NCBI RefSeq assembly: GCF_026391055.1
Contig: NZ_JAPLET010000022.1
Span: forward strand, 558,001-622,000
DNA length: 64,000 nt
DNA from: Spirosoma sp.
GTDB lineage: Bacteria > Bacteroidota > Bacteroidia > Cytophagales > Spirosomataceae
Direction of reading: 5' to 3'
The position numbers and the translations under genes are program-made. Within the stretch, counting starts at the first letter, position 1, and every line of letters starts with the position of its first letter. This document shows, piece by piece, positions 55,992 through 64,000 of this stretch. The notes beneath the pieces were generated by a model, which searched no databases, was not told the origin of the DNA, and saw nothing but the letters and a program-made list of their open reading frames with translations.

Positions 55992-56027
55992 ATGGCCACA
56001 CTTTACAGATGTGGCCATTTTATTTTT
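55992..56027 (+). terminator. Intrinsic terminator after dapD
   Basis: ATGGCCACA (55992-56000) pairs with TGTGGCCAT (56010-56018), followed by TTTATTTTT. Confidence 0.85.
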
Positions 56028-56038
56028 GTAATTTACAA
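56026..56038. promoter_or_regulatory. 6-1-6 palindrome upstream of the XRE gene
   Basis: TTGTAA, T, TTACAA, 77 bp before the XRE start. Related words (ATTTACATG, TTTGTAACAT) follow closely, so the XRE protein may bind its own promoter region. Confidence 0.4.
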
Positions 56039-56115
56039 TAGAAATTTGTGACTATTTACATGCTTATTATTTATATTTGTAACATATCGATTGACATTAT
56101 TTAAACAGGGCAATT

Positions 56116-56634
56116 ATGATGACGATAAATGACAAGATTAAACAGATTCTGATTGACAAGAATTTAACGCCTTCGTATTTCGCCGATGAAATAGGCGTCC
56201 AACGATCAAGTATATCGCATATTCTATCTGGTCGAAACCGGCCCAGTTTCGATATAATTCAAAAGATAATCCGTCGCTTTCCCGAACTTGGGTACGAATG
56301 GATCATGGAAGAAGAGAGTCAGCTTACTAATCAAACGGTACCAGCAGGAGTAGGATATGGAACAAACCGTTCTGTAGGCAGGCCTCTATCCATCGAACGA
56401 CCGGATCGATTTACTGCTGGCGGTATCGTATCTCAACAACCACAATCGCCGGGTGTCCGTAGCCAACGCACTGAAATACCACCCGTAAGTTTACCACAAC
56501 AAGTAGAGGTAACCAACCCATCCGATAGTCAACCAAGGGAAAATCCGAACTCTGATAAACCCGAGAAGAAGGTTGAACGCATTCTGATTTTTTACACAGA
56601 CGGGTCGTTTCGTGAATATACACCAACTGCTTAA
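56116..56634 (+). CDS. XRE-family helix-turn-helix regulator
   Basis: 172 aa. Residues 1-65 are a Cro/CI-type helix-turn-helix (IKQILIDKNLTPSYFADEIG, then RSSISHILSGRNRPS). The middle is a low-complexity Pro/Gln/Ser linker. The C-terminal 20 residues (KVERILIFYTDGSFREYTP) form a short strand-rich tail that recurs in such Bacteroidota proteins. Its DNA target is unknown, but the surrounding TTTGTAAAT/TTTACAAA words are candidates, including self-regulation. The gene is flanked by transposon and gene remnants on the right. Confidence 0.8.
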   Translation: MMTINDKIKQILIDKNLTPSYFADEIGVQRSSISHILSGRNRPSFDIIQKIIRRFPELGYEWIMEEESQLTNQTVPAGVGYGTNRSVGRPLSIERPDRFTAGGIVSQQPQSPGVRSQRTEIPPVSLPQQVEVTNPSDSQPRENPNSDKPEKKVERILIFYTDGSFREYTPTA

Positions 56635-56713
56635 GCTCTTACTAATGCCTTTCAATAAGGACAGTTTTAGGGCATGTTTCTTATTGATCTGGTTGGCCAA
56701 CCTCTAATTGGAA

Positions 56714-56843
56714 GCAGTCATACCGGCTAAGAAGAGTCGACTCGACATTCGATTAATGCCAAACTATACAAGGATAGCAATCAGGTAGAGCGATATTTCA
56801 ACAGGCTGAAGCATACCGCCAGGTGGCTACCCGCTACAATTGA
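56714..56843 (+). pseudogene. IS5-type transposase C-terminal remnant
   Basis: The frame reads AVIPAKKSRLDIRLM, KLYKDSNQVERYFNRLK, then after a frameshift AYRQVATRYN. The RNxVERxFNxLKxxRRxATRY pattern is the end of IS5-family transposases, near the catalytic Glu. It is broken by at least one frameshift and lacks the rest of the gene and both inverted ends, so it is inactive. Confidence 0.65.
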
Positions 56844-57452
56844 ACTTGTGCCTTTGAAAACGTTACAAGGTATTGATAAGCTTTTAATGGGTTAATCATG
56901 ACTTTCAACCGGTAGTATATGGTTAGACTGGGAAGATTGGAAAACCACTACCCAGGGAATGATTTGGAATTACTTGGATGCCAAATCAATCAATAATATA
57001 CGGCCGAAAGAAGTTATTGGCACACAGATAGACAATATATTAGAACAATAAGCGGCATTCTCGACTGACTACTCATCTCTACAATATTTCCTCGACGATT
57101 ATCGAAGAGAGACGTTTAAAACTTTGAGTCTTTGCTGAACTGTGTACTGAATCAATTCAAGACCAGGAATTACTAATCATAAATTTTCCGCAATCCTTAT
57201 CATTTGTGGTAGTGTTTGAAGTTCCTTGGTTTTCCTAAAATGGCCTTTAAAGCCCTGTAAAAGCCATTTTTAAGCCTTTTACTACCTAAGTCCCTGTAAA
57301 GCAATACTTTAGTGTTCCACGTGGATAACGTGTTAATAAGTCTGTGGACTACCCATTTTATTTGTTGTATAATTTATATTATGTTAAGTAAAGTTTTTAT
57401 TAAATAGGGTCGATACCTTCCGGTACCGACCCTATCCTTACTGTCCTAGGCT
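56844..57452. other. Decayed stretch, no intact gene
   Basis: One start-less fragment, about 56902-57051, reads IWLDWEDWKTTTQGMIWNYL and ends in TQIDNILEQ; it looks like a gene tail. The rest has many stops. No element end or terminator is clear. Confidence 0.35.
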
Positions 57453-58892
57453 TCATTTACCAGCTTCGATACACACAATCTTCTTCTCTTCGTACTGTTT
57501 CAGAATATTCTGAAGATTGGTCAGGTTTTCATTTACATCAGCTTCATCTTTAATTGATTTAGCTTTCGTGAAGTATGGCAACGATTGCTTGAATTTACCG
57601 CAAACTTTACCATCCAGTTCCTTACCATTCTTATTGTACTCAGCCATATCCATCCGGTCTACACCACGCTTCATTTCTACAGCCTCGTTGAAGAGGAAAA
57701 CTGCCGTATTGAAATTAGCGTCATAATTGTTAGGATCAATGGCCAATGCTTTATCCAGGTACATCTTCTCCTGATTCTTATTTTCAGTCTGTGCCTGCTT
57801 GAGTTGGGCTAACCGCTTCGCTCCGTCCGTTGCAGCGCTGGCATTTGCTGCCGCTTCTTTAGCCTCAGCTTCCAGCTTGGCAACTTCTGTCTTCTGCTCT
57901 GCCAGACGCTTCTGTACATCCGTTAGCTGACGCTTTAGCTCGGGTTTAGGCGACTTTTTGATCGATGCCTGTAAGCGGGCAATCTCACCGTTATAAGCGT
58001 CGATAATACTTTTGGCATCGGCTAATTGCTTGGCGGTGTTGCCGCCCTTTTTGCTATCCCCTTCCAACTTCCGGATCTCCTCAGAGGATTTGCTGGCAAT
58101 GTTATTATAAACAATTGAGAGGTTCACCAGATTCTGTACGTTATTTGGATCTTTCTCAACCATCGCTTTCATACCCGTGATGGCTTCATCCATCCGATTT
58201 GTCGACAGCATGATATTGATCTTCTCATTGGCCAGATCTTTATTTGTGGGTGCCAAAGCAATCCCTTTATCCAAAGCAGCCAGCGCTTTATCAACTTCAT
58301 TATCGGCCCGATACAGCATTGCTAACGAACCATAAATAGTTGCATCCTTTCCTCCACTGGTAATGTACTTTTCCAGTTGAGTTTTAGCCGTTGCATTATC
58401 CTTGATCTGCTGGGCAGCAATAGCCGTATAGAGCGGTGCCAGCGTATCTTTCGGATTAATGTCGCCCGCTATGGCCATCGACTTCATCGCATCAGCATAA
58501 TTCTTCGATTGGAACTTGGCAACGCCCTGCTGCATGAAAGCGGTGGCCATAAGGGGAGCCTTTAACGCTTCTTCTGCTTCTTTAGCTAATTTACCAGGAC
58601 CACCTTTTTTGTCCTTATCCAATTCAACTACTTTCTTGAAAGCATCGTAAGCTACCGTAGCGGCAGCCGAATCGATTTTCATCTGTCCTTGCGAAGCGAT
58701 ATTCTGATACGTTTTGGCCCGATCCATCCAGGTGCTGGCTTTAGCAGCCGCTTTGGCATCGGTAATATCCTTATCACTCTTTTCCTTTTCTTTCTTAAAT
58801 GCTTCCATAGCAAGCGCGTCTCCGGCTGCCTGCTGGGCGTGTACACCTAGTGAGAGGAGACACGCGACGGCGATTACAAAAACTTGTTTCAT
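57453..58892 (-). CDS. Secreted TPR and coiled-coil protein
   Basis: 479 aa from the ATG at 58892; a longer frame to 58955 is not conserved. A signal peptide ends in GVHAQQ. TPR units span about 60-270 (e.g. AIAAQQIKDNATAKTQLEKY, ALAALDKGIALAPTNKDLAN). A long charged coiled coil follows (about 290-390: RLQASIKKSPKPELKRQLTDV, KAEAKEAAANA). One more TPR closes the protein. Such proteins act as periplasmic scaffolds. It lies between two convergent-free regions just downstream of gyrA on the same strand; the partner is unknown. Confidence 0.72.
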   Translation of the reverse strand: MKQVFVIAVACLLSLGVHAQQAAGDALAMEAFKKEKEKSDKDITDAKAAAKASTWMDRAKTYQNIASQGQMKIDSAAATVAYDAFKKVVELDKDKKGGPGKLAKEAEEALKAPLMATAFMQQGVAKFQSKNYADAMKSMAIAGDINPKDTLAPLYTAIAAQQIKDNATAKTQLEKYITSGGKDATIYGSLAMLYRADNEVDKALAALDKGIALAPTNKDLANEKINIMLSTNRMDEAITGMKAMVEKDPNNVQNLVNLSIVYNNIASKSSEEIRKLEGDSKKGGNTAKQLADAKSIIDAYNGEIARLQASIKKSPKPELKRQLTDVQKRLAEQKTEVAKLEAEAKEAAANASAATDGAKRLAQLKQAQTENKNQEKMYLDKALAIDPNNYDANFNTAVFLFNEAVEMKRGVDRMDMAEYNKNGKELDGKVCGKFKQSLPYFTKAKSIKDEADVNENLTNLQNILKQYEEKKIVCIEAGK

Positions 58893-59034
58893 GTGTAAAC
58901 TGGGGTTGTGTTTTCTTTTAAAGAACGAAATTACGGATTCTGTCTGTATAAGCATGACCTATCTGAAATTGTTTGAGCCGCCCGACTGATTATAGAATCA
59001 GCACGGGCGGCTCAAAACTACTTGGCAATAATGC

Positions 59035-61551
59035 CTATTCTTCTACTGCGGCTTCAGGTTCAGCGGTAGCTATCTCCTCGCCTTCCTCCCTTTTGATTTT
59101 TGTTACCGATGATATTTCATCGCCCTCATTTAGCTTAATTAAGCGTACACCTTGTGTATTTCTGCCAATTACATTAATCGCGTCGACCGGCGTTCGAATA
59201 GCAATGCCCGATTTATTGATGATCATCAGGTCGTCGTTGTCGGCTACATCAAGTACCGCTACCAGTCGGCCGACTTTCTCCGTTATCTTGAGCGTACCGA
59301 CACCTTTAGCACCCCGGTTCGTAATTCGATACCCATCAATTTCCGACCGTTTACCGTATCCGTTCTGAGAAACAACCAGTAATTGAGCATCCTGAGAGGA
59401 AATACATACCATACCGATCACATGATCGGTTGGATCCTCCTCGTCCAGAGAAATACCCCGAACACCCGCTGCCGTACGACCCATGGGCCGAACCCGGCTT
59501 TCATGGAAGCGAACCGCCTTACCTGCACTCGATGCAATGACAATGTCATTGTCGCCATTGGTCATGCAAACGCCCAGCAGCTGATCGTCTTCATCAATCG
59601 TAATGGCGATGATTCCATTCTGACGAGGGCGGGAGTAGGCTTCCAGCATCGTTTTCTTGATGGTGCCTTTCCGGGTACACATCACAATATAATTATTGTT
59701 GATGTAATCCTCGTTCTTCAGGTCTGTTACATTGATAACGGCCCGTACTTTATCGTCCGACTCGATGTTAATAAAATTAGCCAGTGGCCGACCTTTCGAT
59801 GTCCGGGAACCTTCGGGAAGTTCATAAACCGGCAACCAGTACATGCGTCCTTTCTGGGTAAACGCCAGCAGGGTATTGTGCATGGTAGCCGTAAACAGGT
59901 GCTCGGTGAAGTCTTCTTCTTTAGTCGAAGCGGCCTTCGCCCCTACTCCTCCCCGCCCCTGCGACCGGTACTCCGTCGTAGGTGTTCGTTTGATATACCC
60001 CTCATGCGAGATGGTGATCACCATGTCCTCATCGGCAATCAGCGAAAGGTCACTGATGTTACCGTCGCCAAGCGGATTGATTTCGGTCCGACGCTCATCG
60101 CCGTAGCGGGCCCGAATATCGGTCAACTCCTCTCTGATAACCTGACGTTTCCGTTCCTCGCTGGCCAGAATCTCTTTCAGGTCGGCAATTTCAGTCATCA
60201 GCTCATCGTACTCGGCCTGTAGTTTATCCCGCTCCAGACCGGTCAGCCGTTGCAAACGCATTTCCAGGATCGCTTTCGCCTGAAGATCGCTTAGACTGAA
60301 CCGCTCCATCAACCCCGTACGAGCCACTTCCGGGTCACGTGACGAGCGAATAAGCTCGATAACAGCATCTATATTGTCGAGAGCAATTAACAGCCCTTCC
60401 AGGATATGCGCGCGTTTCTCGGCTTCGCGGAGTTCGTACTGCGTCCGACGAGTAATTACTTCGAACCGGTGCTCGACGTAATACTTCATCATGTCCTTCA
60501 GATTCAGCATCATCGGGCGTCCCTTCACCAGAGCCACGTTATTGATACTGAACGAGGATTGAAGCGCGGTATGCTTATAGAGGTTATTCAGAACGACGTT
60601 GGGAATAGCATCTTTCCGAAGATCATAAACCACACGCAGGCCATCCCGGTCTGATTCGTCCCGGAACGCCATAATCCCTTCTATTTTCTTGTCGTTGATC
60701 AGTTCGGCCGTTTTTTCGAGCATCACGGCTTTATTGACCATGTACGGAACATCCGTCACGATGATCTGGGTCTTGCCACGATTTTCTTCAATGGTGGCAT
60801 GGGCCCGCATCACAACGCGTCCACGACCGGTCTTGAAGGCTGACTTAACCCCTTCCATACCATAAATGGTCGCACCCGTCGGAAAATCAGGCGCTTTGAC
60901 AAACTGCATCAGCTCCTCAACGGTGATCTCACTGTTTTCCAGGTACGCCAAAATACCATCGATTACCTCTGTCAGGTTATGCGGGGCCATGTTTGTGGCC
61001 ATACCAACGGCAATGCCAGACGACCCATTCAACAGAAGGTTCGGAAGTTTGGCGGGCATCACGGTCGGCTCCTGCAGGGAATCATCGAAGTTACCCTGAA
61101 AATCAACCGTTTCTTTATAAATATCCGTCAGTAGTTCATCGGCTATACGCTTCAGACGCGCTTCGGTATAACGCATGGCAGCGGGTGAGTCGCCATCAAT
61201 AGAACCAAAGTTCCCCTGTCCATCGACAAGCGGGTAGCGTAATGACCAGTCCTGGGCCATACGAACCATGGTGTCATATACTGATGAGTCACCGTGGGGG
61301 TGATACTTACCCAGTACTTCACCGACGATACGGGCCGATTTTTTATGTGGTTTGTTGTAATTGACTCCCAGTTCGGCCATTCCAAACAGCACCCGGCGGT
61401 GAACGGGCTTTAGGCCATCACGCACATCGGGCAAGGCACGAGAAATGATAACCGACATTGAGTAATCAATGTAAGCACCACGCATCTCGTCCTCAATGTT
61501 AATGGGAATGATATTACTGGGAGATTCGAGGTCGGGAGTTTCGTCCGCCAT
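59035..61551 (-). CDS. gyrA: DNA gyrase subunit A
   Basis: 838 aa. The winged-helix/toprim-facing N-terminal domain carries the catalytic Tyr Y128 in AAMRYTE. The quinolone region is [11 protein letters not shown] with S89 and D93 (Escherichia coli S83 and D87), the wild-type drug-sensitive state. The C-terminal beta-pinwheel begins near QGRGGVG, a variant of the GyrA box as in other Bacteroidota. It introduces negative supercoils with GyrB, which is not in the window. The acidic tail ([17 protein letters not shown]) is variable. Confidence 0.95.
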   Translation of the reverse strand: MADETPDLESPSNIIPINIEDEMRGAYIDYSMSVIISRALPDVRDGLKPVHRRVLFGMAELGVNYNKPHKKSARIVGEVLGKYHPHGDSSVYDTMVRMAQDWSLRYPLVDGQGNFGSIDGDSPAAMRYTEARLKRIADELLTDIYKETVDFQGNFDDSLQEPTVMPAKLPNLLLNGSSGIAVGMATNMAPHNLTEVIDGILAYLENSEITVEELMQFVKAPDFPTGATIYGMEGVKSAFKTGRGRVVMRAHATIEENRGKTQIIVTDVPYMVNKAVMLEKTAELINDKKIEGIMAFRDESDRDGLRVVYDLRKDAIPNVVLNNLYKHTALQSSFSINNVALVKGRPMMLNLKDMMKYYVEHRFEVITRRTQYELREAEKRAHILEGLLIALDNIDAVIELIRSSRDPEVARTGLMERFSLSDLQAKAILEMRLQRLTGLERDKLQAEYDELMTEIADLKEILASEERKRQVIREELTDIRARYGDERRTEINPLGDGNISDLSLIADEDMVITISHEGYIKRTPTTEYRSQGRGGVGAKAASTKEEDFTEHLFTATMHNTLLAFTQKGRMYWLPVYELPEGSRTSKGRPLANFINIESDDKVRAVINVTDLKNEDYINNNYIVMCTRKGTIKKTMLEAYSRPRQNGIIAITIDEDDQLLGVCMTNGDNDIVIASSAGKAVRFHESRVRPMGRTAAGVRGISLDEEDPTDHVIGMVCISSQDAQLLVVSQNGYGKRSEIDGYRITNRGAKGVGTLKITEKVGRLVAVLDVADNDDLMIINKSGIAIRTPVDAINVIGRNTQGVRLIKLNEGDEISSVTKIKREEGEEIATAEPEAAVEE

Positions 61552-61618
61552 GTGAAAAAGGAGTTTCGCAGAAAATTACTATTCCAGACCACACACTGCG
61601 CGTGGGCTGCTCTATAGA

Positions 61619-61626
61619 CAAATATA
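61619..61626 (-). promoter_or_regulatory. Candidate -7 box upstream of gyrA
   Basis: On the minus strand TATATTTG fits TAnnTTTG and lies about 68 bp before the gyrA start. A good TTG at -33 was not found, so the support is partial. The rest of the 276-bp gap to the RES gene holds no gene. Confidence 0.35.
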
Positions 61627-61827
61627 CAAAATTTTCAGGAGAAAAGAGAAATAAAGGCGTGAAAACAGGCCTCAACGGCCTCAGCTACTCGTCAGAACCC
61701 AGCTACGAAAAGTATAAAAACCGAACGGAACACGTCATCATCATCTAAATGAAATACAATTCTATTTCAACTAAAACATAGACCTTTCTTAAGGCCGTCT
61801 GCCGGCCCGAGTCCGGTTGTATAGCTG

Positions 61828-62277
61828 TCAGGATTTTAACCTGGGGTCGAAGGAAAACGGCTCCGATCGAACCAGGTTGATACCAGAAAAATCGGGATGT
61901 GCCGGGTTCAGGAGGTAATTCCATTCATCGGGTATAATAGCGGATGGTACACGTAGTACGGCAGAGCGTCTGTTTTCAAGCCACTCCCCTCCTATCTGCT
62001 GGCAAACATTGTATTGCCAATAATCAGACCAGTTGGCAGGCAGGCGTTCGGCATCCACCGTATCCACCAAAAGACCGTCCGGTACATTGATGACCATTAC
62101 CCGAAAGCTGTCCATCAGGCCTTCACTGGAGCGGTGAACGACATTTTCAAGGCAGGCCAGCGCTCGTGTTCCTGCGGTGTAGATAACAAACTGGCCGCGG
62201 CTATTCCAGCGGGCTGCCCCGCCCGATGCCACCAGCCGATCGGCGTAAACGGCTTTCGTGATTCGATAAACAAGCAT
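61828..62277 (-). CDS. RES-domain toxin (NAD+-degrading type)
   Basis: 149 aa, one RES domain: Arg in LVYRI and GGAARWNSRG, Glu in ALACLENVVH, and Ser in RVPSAIIPDEWNYLLNP, the three letters of the family name. RES toxins degrade NAD+ by phosphorolysis, stopping growth. The gene is 24 bp downstream of its Xre-type antitoxin on the same strand, the standard order for RES/Xre pairs. It could therefore be a functional type II module. It lies beside gyrA, but no link is known. Confidence 0.85.
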   Translation of the reverse strand: MLVYRITKAVYADRLVASGGAARWNSRGQFVIYTAGTRALACLENVVHRSSEGLMDSFRVMVINVPDGLLVDTVDAERLPANWSDYWQYNVCQQIGGEWLENRRSAVLRVPSAIIPDEWNYLLNPAHPDFSGINLVRSEPFSFDPRLKS

Positions 62278-62301
62278 TCAGCAGAAGATCCGTTAGTAAC
62301 G

Positions 62302-62685
62302 TCAGGCCAGGTCGCCGTATTCAATCCGGGTGACCTCATCCATCACCAGGTCTATCCCCCCTGAGGTATGCAGCAAGTCAAACGGAATCTGATTCCCTAA
62401 TCCATAGGCTGGCTTGTCCATCCAGCGACGAAAAGAATCAGCTGTTCCAAATACGGATTCGCCGGTTTGAAACAAGGCCATAATTTTCAGCACTTTCTCG
62501 CTATCCTGCGGATTGAGACTTTTCTTCTCCCGTTCGTAACGCTGAAACGTTTTAAGAGACGTATCGAAAATTTCGGCCAATTGTTCGCGCTTGTAGCCGG
62601 TCAGCTCAGCAATTTCAAAGAAACGCGTGGCCGGAACCCCTTTCAAGGCTGAAAATACAAGCGCTATACGATCTGGAATAACCAT
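62302..62685 (-). CDS. Xre/MbcA/ParS-type antitoxin with toxin-binding domain
   Basis: 127 aa from ATG 62685. The N-terminal part is an Xre-like helix-turn-helix (RFFEIAELTGYKREQLAEIF, then LKTFQRYEREKKSL). The C-terminal part is the DUF2384 toxin-binding domain (GESVFGTADSFRRWMDKPAY, then LLHTSGGIDLVMDEVTRIEYG). It should block the RES toxin and repress its own promoter. The upstream repeats at 62699-62729 are likely its operators. Confidence 0.85.
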   Translation of the reverse strand: MVIPDRIALVFSALKGVPATRFFEIAELTGYKREQLAEIFDTSLKTFQRYEREKKSLNPQDSEKVLKIMALFQTGESVFGTADSFRRWMDKPAYGLGNQIPFDLLHTSGGIDLVMDEVTRIEYGDLA

Positions 62686-62698
62686 ACGACAAACATAG

Positions 62699-62729
62699 GA
62701 ATTTTGTCCGATAAACTCAGAATTTTGTC
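62699..62729. promoter_or_regulatory. Two direct operator-like repeats for the Xre antitoxin
   Basis: GAATTTTGTC occurs at 62699-62708 and 62720-62729, 21 bp apart, i.e. two helical turns. They lie just upstream of the antitoxin start, where an autorepressor would bind. Confidence 0.55.
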
Positions 62730-62816
62730 TAAAAATTCCCAATTCAATATAGGGTTCAAAACCTAAAGGGCTTAAAAGCGTTTGTAGTAATAGTCCATTA
62801 ATTAACCACTAACGTT

Positions 62817-63395
62817 ATGAAAAAGATTAGTCTGCTTTTGTTGTTCGCGATCAGCACCCTGAGTTTCCAGGCATGTAGCGATAAGAAGAAAGAAAGTAAT
62901 GACAGCGTTGAAAACGCTGAAAACGCCAATGATGCCAAAGAAGATGCCGGAACCGGTCAGACCGAAGAAAGCAATGAATTCGCGGTGAAAGCCGCGACTG
63001 GCGGCATGATGGAGGTTGAACTAGGTCGTATGGCGCAGGAAAAAGCCCAGAGTCAGGATGTGAAGGAGTTTGGCGCCATGATGGTTACCGATCACTCAAA
63101 AGCAAATGACGAACTGAAAACCATTGCGGCTACGCACAACATCACGTTACCAACTACCCTTGGTGAAGATGAACAGAAACACGTAAACGACATGGCGAAG
63201 CTGACCGGGGCCGAGTTCGACAAAAAATACGTTAGTATGATGGTCGACGATCACAAAGAAGATATCGATTTGTTTAAAAAGGCCGCCGACGACGAGAAAA
63301 CGAACCCGGCGGTTAAGGAATTTGCAACGAAGACTCTGCCTACGCTGCAAAAGCACATGGACCGCATCAGCGCCATTGACAAAAAGATTGATTAA
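62817..63395 (+). CDS. DUF4142 lipoprotein
   Basis: 192 aa. A lipoprotein signal ends in SFQAC. An acidic linker (about 22-50, KKESNDSVENAENANDAKED) is followed by a DUF4142 helical bundle with LGRMAQEKAQSQDVKEFGAM, DHSKANDELK, and the second half YVSMMVDDHKEDIDLFKKA. DUF4142 proteins are ferritin-like in fold, of unclear function, and often linked to stress. It is monocistronic, with a strong terminator after it. Confidence 0.82.
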   Translation: MKKISLLLLFAISTLSFQACSDKKKESNDSVENAENANDAKEDAGTGQTEESNEFAVKAATGGMMEVELGRMAQEKAQSQDVKEFGAMMVTDHSKANDELKTIAATHNITLPTTLGEDEQKHVNDMAKLTGAEFDKKYVSMMVDDHKEDIDLFKKAADDEKTNPAVKEFATKTLPTLQKHMDRISAIDKKID

Positions 63396-63402
63396 TTAAC
63401 TG

Positions 63403-63443
63403 TTTTGTTTCGTACCGGCTGTATTAGCCGGTACGAAACAAAA
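63403..63443 (+). terminator. Terminator after the DUF4142 gene
   Basis: An 18-bp perfect stem (63403-63420 with 63426-63443), a 5-nt loop, and flanking A-rich and T-rich ends. Confidence 0.85.
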
Positions 63444-63460
63444 ACTAGCGTACTCAACGT

Positions 63461-63796
63461 ATGAAAACTCTGGTCTCAGCAATTACACTAGTCACACTAT
63501 TTGGTAGTGTATTAACCAGTCGGGCTCAATCAACGACGGGCGGACGTAGTGGCGGTTCGACAGCCTCTACCGGAACGGGTTATCTGACAGAAGGAAAGCG
63601 GCAAGCCGCATCAAATCCCTCCAGCATGACGATTGCCGATGAAGGCGCTTCCCGTGCGTACATGTACGTTCCTCCTAGCCAAACGAAAAACCGATCAACT
63701 TCACCTGATGGATCAGGCGGGGTGAATAAGGATAAAGCCCAGCCTAAAACATCCGCAAATACCGGATCAAAGGCATCTCCGAAAAAGGCGAATTAA
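63461..63796 (+). CDS. Small secreted hypothetical protein
   Basis: 111 aa. A signal peptide (about 1-23, ending SRAQ) precedes a Ser/Gly/Thr-rich mature chain with no regular domain (TTGGRSGGSTASTGTGYLTE). A short conserved-looking centre (EGASRAYMYVPPSQ) is the only ordered part. The protein is basic, probably periplasmic or outer-membrane associated. The function is unknown. Confidence 0.55.
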   Translation: MKTLVSAITLVTLFGSVLTSRAQSTTGGRSGGSTASTGTGYLTEGKRQAASNPSSMTIADEGASRAYMYVPPSQTKNRSTSPDGSGGVNKDKAQPKTSANTGSKASPKKAN

Positions 63797-63865
63797 CCTG
63801 CGCACTCGGCAAGGCTGTTATTTTCTTACTTTTGACTACCCGAATCGTTACTGAGGGATAGTTCA

Positions 63866-64000
63866 ATGGTCATGAAAAAATACGTTGCCTTCGGCTTGAC
63901 ACTCGAAACCGAGCTTGATTTCACGGGCGTTTTACAGGAGTCAACGAAAGAAACCGATGTTCGCATAGCTGAAGCACTCCTTCACAACCAGGCCAGGCGA
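63866..64000 (+). CDS. Unidentified protein, N-terminal part (partial at window end)
   Basis: An ATG at 63866 (a second ATG at 63872 in frame) opens 45 codons that run off the window: MVMKKYVAFGLTLETELDFT, then TDVRIAEALLHN. A -7-like box TACTTTTG lies at 63837-63844. Too little is visible to name a family. Confidence 0.5.
   Translation, partial: MVMKKYVAFGLTLETELDFTGVLQESTKETDVRIAEALLHNQARR

Overview
The window looks like a Bacteroidota chromosome of the Cytophagales, most like Spirosoma. The grounds are a short primary sigma factor (287 aa), promoters with the phylum-typical TAnnTTTG -7 box (for example before rpsO at 36801-36808), menaquinone synthesis (MenD), TonB-dependent uptake, many secreted lipoproteins and barrels, and a GH78 rhamnosidase typical of plant-polymer users. 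No rRNA, CRISPR array or intact transposon was seen. One tRNA-Met is present.

Layout. 1-10 kb: a ComEC-like C-terminus, a secreted TPR/Ppx-like protein, a TetR plus ABC1-kinase pair, an oxidoreductase, glycerate kinase, and a tight trio (dCMP deaminase, AcpH-like, rhodanese). 9-10.3 kb: a small barrel gene bracketed by copies of a repeat. 10.3-17.5 kb: a four-gene minus-strand operon (DUF1611/DgcN-like, enolase-superfamily epimerase/DgcA-like, DUF3445 heme protein, APC permease), divergent from a secreted serine beta-lactamase/D-aminoacylase fusion. Together these look like a D-glutamate or muropeptide salvage locus. 17.6-22 kb: holA, then a metal-type TonB receptor with a partner lipoprotein behind a perfect 7-1-7 palindrome.

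22-25.2 kb is an AT-richer accessory island: a DUF5675-like protein, micro-ORFs, decayed pieces and three diverged copies of an element of about 100-145 nt. 25.2-34.2 kb holds a LysR/esterase pair, a GH78 pseudogene scarred by a perfect 25-bp inverted repeat, and a cupin/AraC/hydrolase cluster in which the two target genes share one upstream element at the same distance from their -7 boxes.

34.6-41.4 kb is housekeeping: tRNA-Met, a START-like protein, an LptF/G permease, rpsO, pnp, rpoD. 41.5-49.7 kb is signalling: a CheR-PAS protein without CheB or kinase, a TPR lipoprotein, and an operon of an ethylene-receptor-like histidine kinase, a response regulator and menD. 50-59 kb: a TonB-like protein, folC, trmB, gap, dapD and an XRE regulator, with AT-rich gaps full of short palindromes. 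59-64 kb: gyrA, a RES/Xre toxin-antitoxin pair, a DUF4142 lipoprotein and two further ORFs.

The best candidates for new biology are the D-amino-acid locus, the ethylene-receptor-like kinase linked to menD, the AraC element pair, and the repeat island at 23.6-24.9 kb. All functions are inferred from motifs read by eye; no database search was possible.
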